From: CAZZBK01 sp964652155
Lineage (GTDB): Bacteria; Planctomycetota; Planctomycetia; Pirellulales; PNKZ01
NCBI GenBank assembly: GCA_964652155.1
Contig: CAZZBK010000093.1
Location: 1 to 24,277 of the forward strand
Length of the DNA: 24,277 nucleotides
Direction: 5' to 3'
In this document: piece by piece, positions 22,819-24,277 of the stretch
Numbering within the stretch: the stretch's first letter is position 1
How the letters are laid out: every line of letters starts with the position of its first letter
Translations under genes and position numbers: made by a program
The notes under the pieces: generated by a model
The model's input: only the letters and a program-made list of their open reading frames with translations
Databases searched by the model: none
Told to the model about the DNA's origin: nothing

Positions 22819-24111
22819 CTACGCGAAGCGAGTCACGCCGGGCAATGCGACCGGCGGCGTCGGCAACGGCCCCAGCGCGTAGCTCGGCGGCGTCAGGTCC
22901 TCTTGCGAGTTGAGCGCCTGATCCCACGTGACCACCGGGCCCGTGTAGGTCGCCATGCGTGCCATGGTCGCAATCAGCGAACTGCGGACCATGTAGTCGC
23001 CATTGTTGATGGGCGTTCCTTTGCGAATCGAGGCGAACAGCTCGTTGTGCTCGATCTGGTACATATTGCCCGGCTTGACGACGACCCGTTCCCCCTTGAT
23101 CGTGTCGCGCGGCAACAGCGTGGCGACGCCGGTGCTGCCGATGACGGTGTCGGCCACTTCCGGAGCGCAGCCGGCCTGCTGACGGCAGAAGCTAAACATC
23201 TTGGCGCCGTTGGCAAAATCGTAGACCACCGCATGATGATCGAAGATATGGCCATACTCGGGCCCGGTCCGCACCTGGCGTCCGCCCAGGCCAATGCACT
23301 TGACCGGTGGCTCGTCGTGCATGATCCAGGCCCCTTTGTCGAGGCTGTGCACGTGCTGCTCGACATTGTGATCGCCCGAAAGCCAGGCGAAGTACAGCCA
23401 GTTGCGCAATTGCCATTCCATGTCGCTCCACTCGGGCTGCCGCGGCTTCATCCACAGCGAGCCCGTGTTGTACGAGACCTGAATGGCGCGCACCTCGCCG
23501 ATCGCACCGTCGTGAATGCGGGCCACCGTCTCGCGCTTGCCGGGGTCATAGCGCCAGCACAGGCCGTTGACGACCGACAGTCCTTTGCGTTTTGCCTCGG
23601 CGACCGTCTCCAAGCAGCTTCGCACGCCCGGGCCATCGACCGCCACGGGCTTTTCAGCGAACACGTGCTTGCCTTGCTGCACGGCGTACTTGAGCTGCGC
23701 CGGACGAAAGTGCGGCGGCGTGCAGAGCAGCACCACATCGACTCCGCTGTCGATCACCTGCTTGTAGGCGTCGATGCCCGTGAAGCATTTCTCGGGCACG
23801 ACCCCGACCTTTTTCTCCAGGTCAGGAGACTTTTTGAGCGTCTCCAAGCTCGACTGCAAGCGGTCGGCGAACATGTCACCCAGGGCCGTGAGCCTGACGT
23901 TGGGATCGGCCTGCAAGGCATTGGCGGCCGCGCCGGTGCCACGACCGCCGCAACCTACGAGTCCGATCCGCAGCACATCGTCCCCCGCCGCGTAGGCCGA
24001 GCGGGTCAAAAACGCTTGGCTGGCCGCAACACCGGCCAGGGTAGCACCGGTCGCTTTCACAAAATCACGGCGATGGGGCAACACGATTCGAGCGGCATTC
24101 GAGGCAGGCAT
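22819..24111 (-). CDS. Gfo/Idh/MocA-family oxidoreductase with twin-arginine signal
   Basis: A 430-residue NAD(P)-dependent oxidoreductase of the kind planctomycetes carry in many copies, usually linked to sugar or polyol metabolism. A Tat leader is visible: HRRDFVKATGATLAGVAA (13-30), cleavage near AYA (39-41). The Rossmann motif is IGLVGCGGRGTG (49-60), and the family EKP motif is FAEKPVAVD (151-159) with Lys154. A later DHNVEQHVHSLD (247-258) probably holds the catalytic histidine region. It should act outside the cytoplasm with a pre-bound cofactor; the substrate is unknown. GAGGAG eight bases before the ATG is one of the strongest ribosome sites in the window. It stands alone, without a visible operon partner. 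Confidence 0.93.
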   Translation of the reverse strand: MPASNAARIVLPHRRDFVKATGATLAGVAASQAFLTRSAYAAGDDVLRIGLVGCGGRGTGAAANALQADPNVRLTALGDMFADRLQSSLETLKKSPDLEKKVGVVPEKCFTGIDAYKQVIDSGVDVVLLCTPPHFRPAQLKYAVQQGKHVFAEKPVAVDGPGVRSCLETVAEAKRKGLSVVNGLCWRYDPGKRETVARIHDGAIGEVRAIQVSYNTGSLWMKPRQPEWSDMEWQLRNWLYFAWLSGDHNVEQHVHSLDKGAWIMHDEPPVKCIGLGGRQVRTGPEYGHIFDHHAVVYDFANGAKMFSFCRQQAGCAPEVADTVIGSTGVATLLPRDTIKGERVVVKPGNMYQIEHNELFASIRKGTPINNGDYMVRSSLIATMARMATYTGPVVTWDQALNSQEDLTPPSYALGPLPTPPVALPGVTRFA

Positions 24112-24179
24112 GCAAGTAACTCCTCATCACGAGGCCGGGACCGGCCGGGAGCGGGTGGGGTAAGGACCAGTTCCTCCAC

Positions 24180-24208
24180 AGCATAGCAAGAGCCGGTGGC
24201 AAGGTCGA
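24180..24208 (-). promoter_or_regulatory. Candidate promoter of the oxidoreductase gene
   Basis: On the minus strand TCGACC (24203-24208) and TATGCT (24180-24185) are 17 nt apart, each 4 of 6 to sigma70 consensus. The start would be near 24173 with a leader of about 60 nt. The heptamer repeat begins 15 nt upstream of the -35. Confidence 0.3.
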
Positions 24209-24222
24209 GGTTTTTAGGGAAG

Positions 24223-24277
24223 GGATGAGGGATGAGGGATGAAGGATGAAGGATGAAGGATGAAGGATGAAGGATGA
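24223..24277. repeat. Heptamer tandem repeat (GGATGAR), truncated by the window edge
   Basis: Two copies of GGATGAG are followed by five full copies of GGATGAA and a partial sixth, in perfect 7-nt register, and the array reaches the last base of the window. The total length is unknown. It lies 112 nt upstream of the oxidoreductase start. Because the unit is not a multiple of three, length changes would shift any frame through it; no gene is seen there. Confidence 0.95.

Noticed and set aside
22723..24186. A 487-codon plus-strand frame opposite the oxidoreductase
   Set aside because: Antisense to a gene with Tat signal, Rossmann and EKP motifs; translation has no domain and runs into both intergenic regions.
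24223..24277. CRISPR array at the window end
   Set aside because: The unit is 7 nt with no spacers, so it is a simple tandem repeat.

Overview
The window looks like chromosomal DNA of a high-GC planctomycete, most likely of the Pirellulales. This rests on several features together: an exported Gfo/Idh/MocA-type oxidoreductase with a twin-arginine leader, a SpoVG protein with a Cys4 zinc ribbon inside it, a small secreted protein with a 'PYPYGWFG' tail, a BamA-like protein with five POTRA-like repeats, and GC-rich hairpin repeats between genes. The assignment is inference; no rRNA or tRNA gene is present to confirm it.

Layout. 1-2051: acetyl-CoA synthetase (+) behind a nested leader hairpin. 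2065-2167: a two-tier palindrome between convergent genes. 2188-10932: nine-gene chemosensory operon on the minus strand. In transcription order it encodes a small repeat protein, CheA with two HPt and two CheW-like domains, CheW, a soluble double-PAS receptor, CheY, CheB, CheR, a CheX-like phosphatase and a second CheY. No flagellar, pilus or CheD gene is in view. 10933-11448: divergent control region with a plausible promoter for the chemosensory operon inside an inverted repeat. 11449-14625: BamA-like outer-membrane assembly protein with a long Pro/Gly/Tyr/Gln-rich insertion. 14815-15180: small secreted protein (-).

15730-17263: ispE and spoVG, 22 nt apart, behind a good sigma70-like promoter, followed by two inverted repeats. 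17444-18022: thioredoxin-like protein (-). 18296-21639: exported DUF4139 protein overlapping an amidohydrolase gene by 4 nt. 21646-22626: CbiM-type metal-transport component with a C-terminal PDGLE-like domain but no CbiQ/CbiO partner (-). 22819-24111: Tat-exported oxidoreductase (-). 24223-24277: a heptamer tandem repeat running off the window edge just upstream of that gene's candidate promoter.

How the genes work together. The chemosensory genes form one complete signalling module: sensor, adaptor, kinase, both adaptation enzymes, two response regulators and a phosphatase. ispE and spoVG probably share a transcript, as do the DUF4139 and amidohydrolase genes. No defence system, prophage, CRISPR array or insertion sequence was recognised. 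The less ordinary items are the unnamed first protein of the chemosensory operon, the duplicated CheA domains, the BamA insertion, the zinc ribbon in SpoVG, the lone CbiM and several hairpin repeats, one pair of which shows a compensatory base change.
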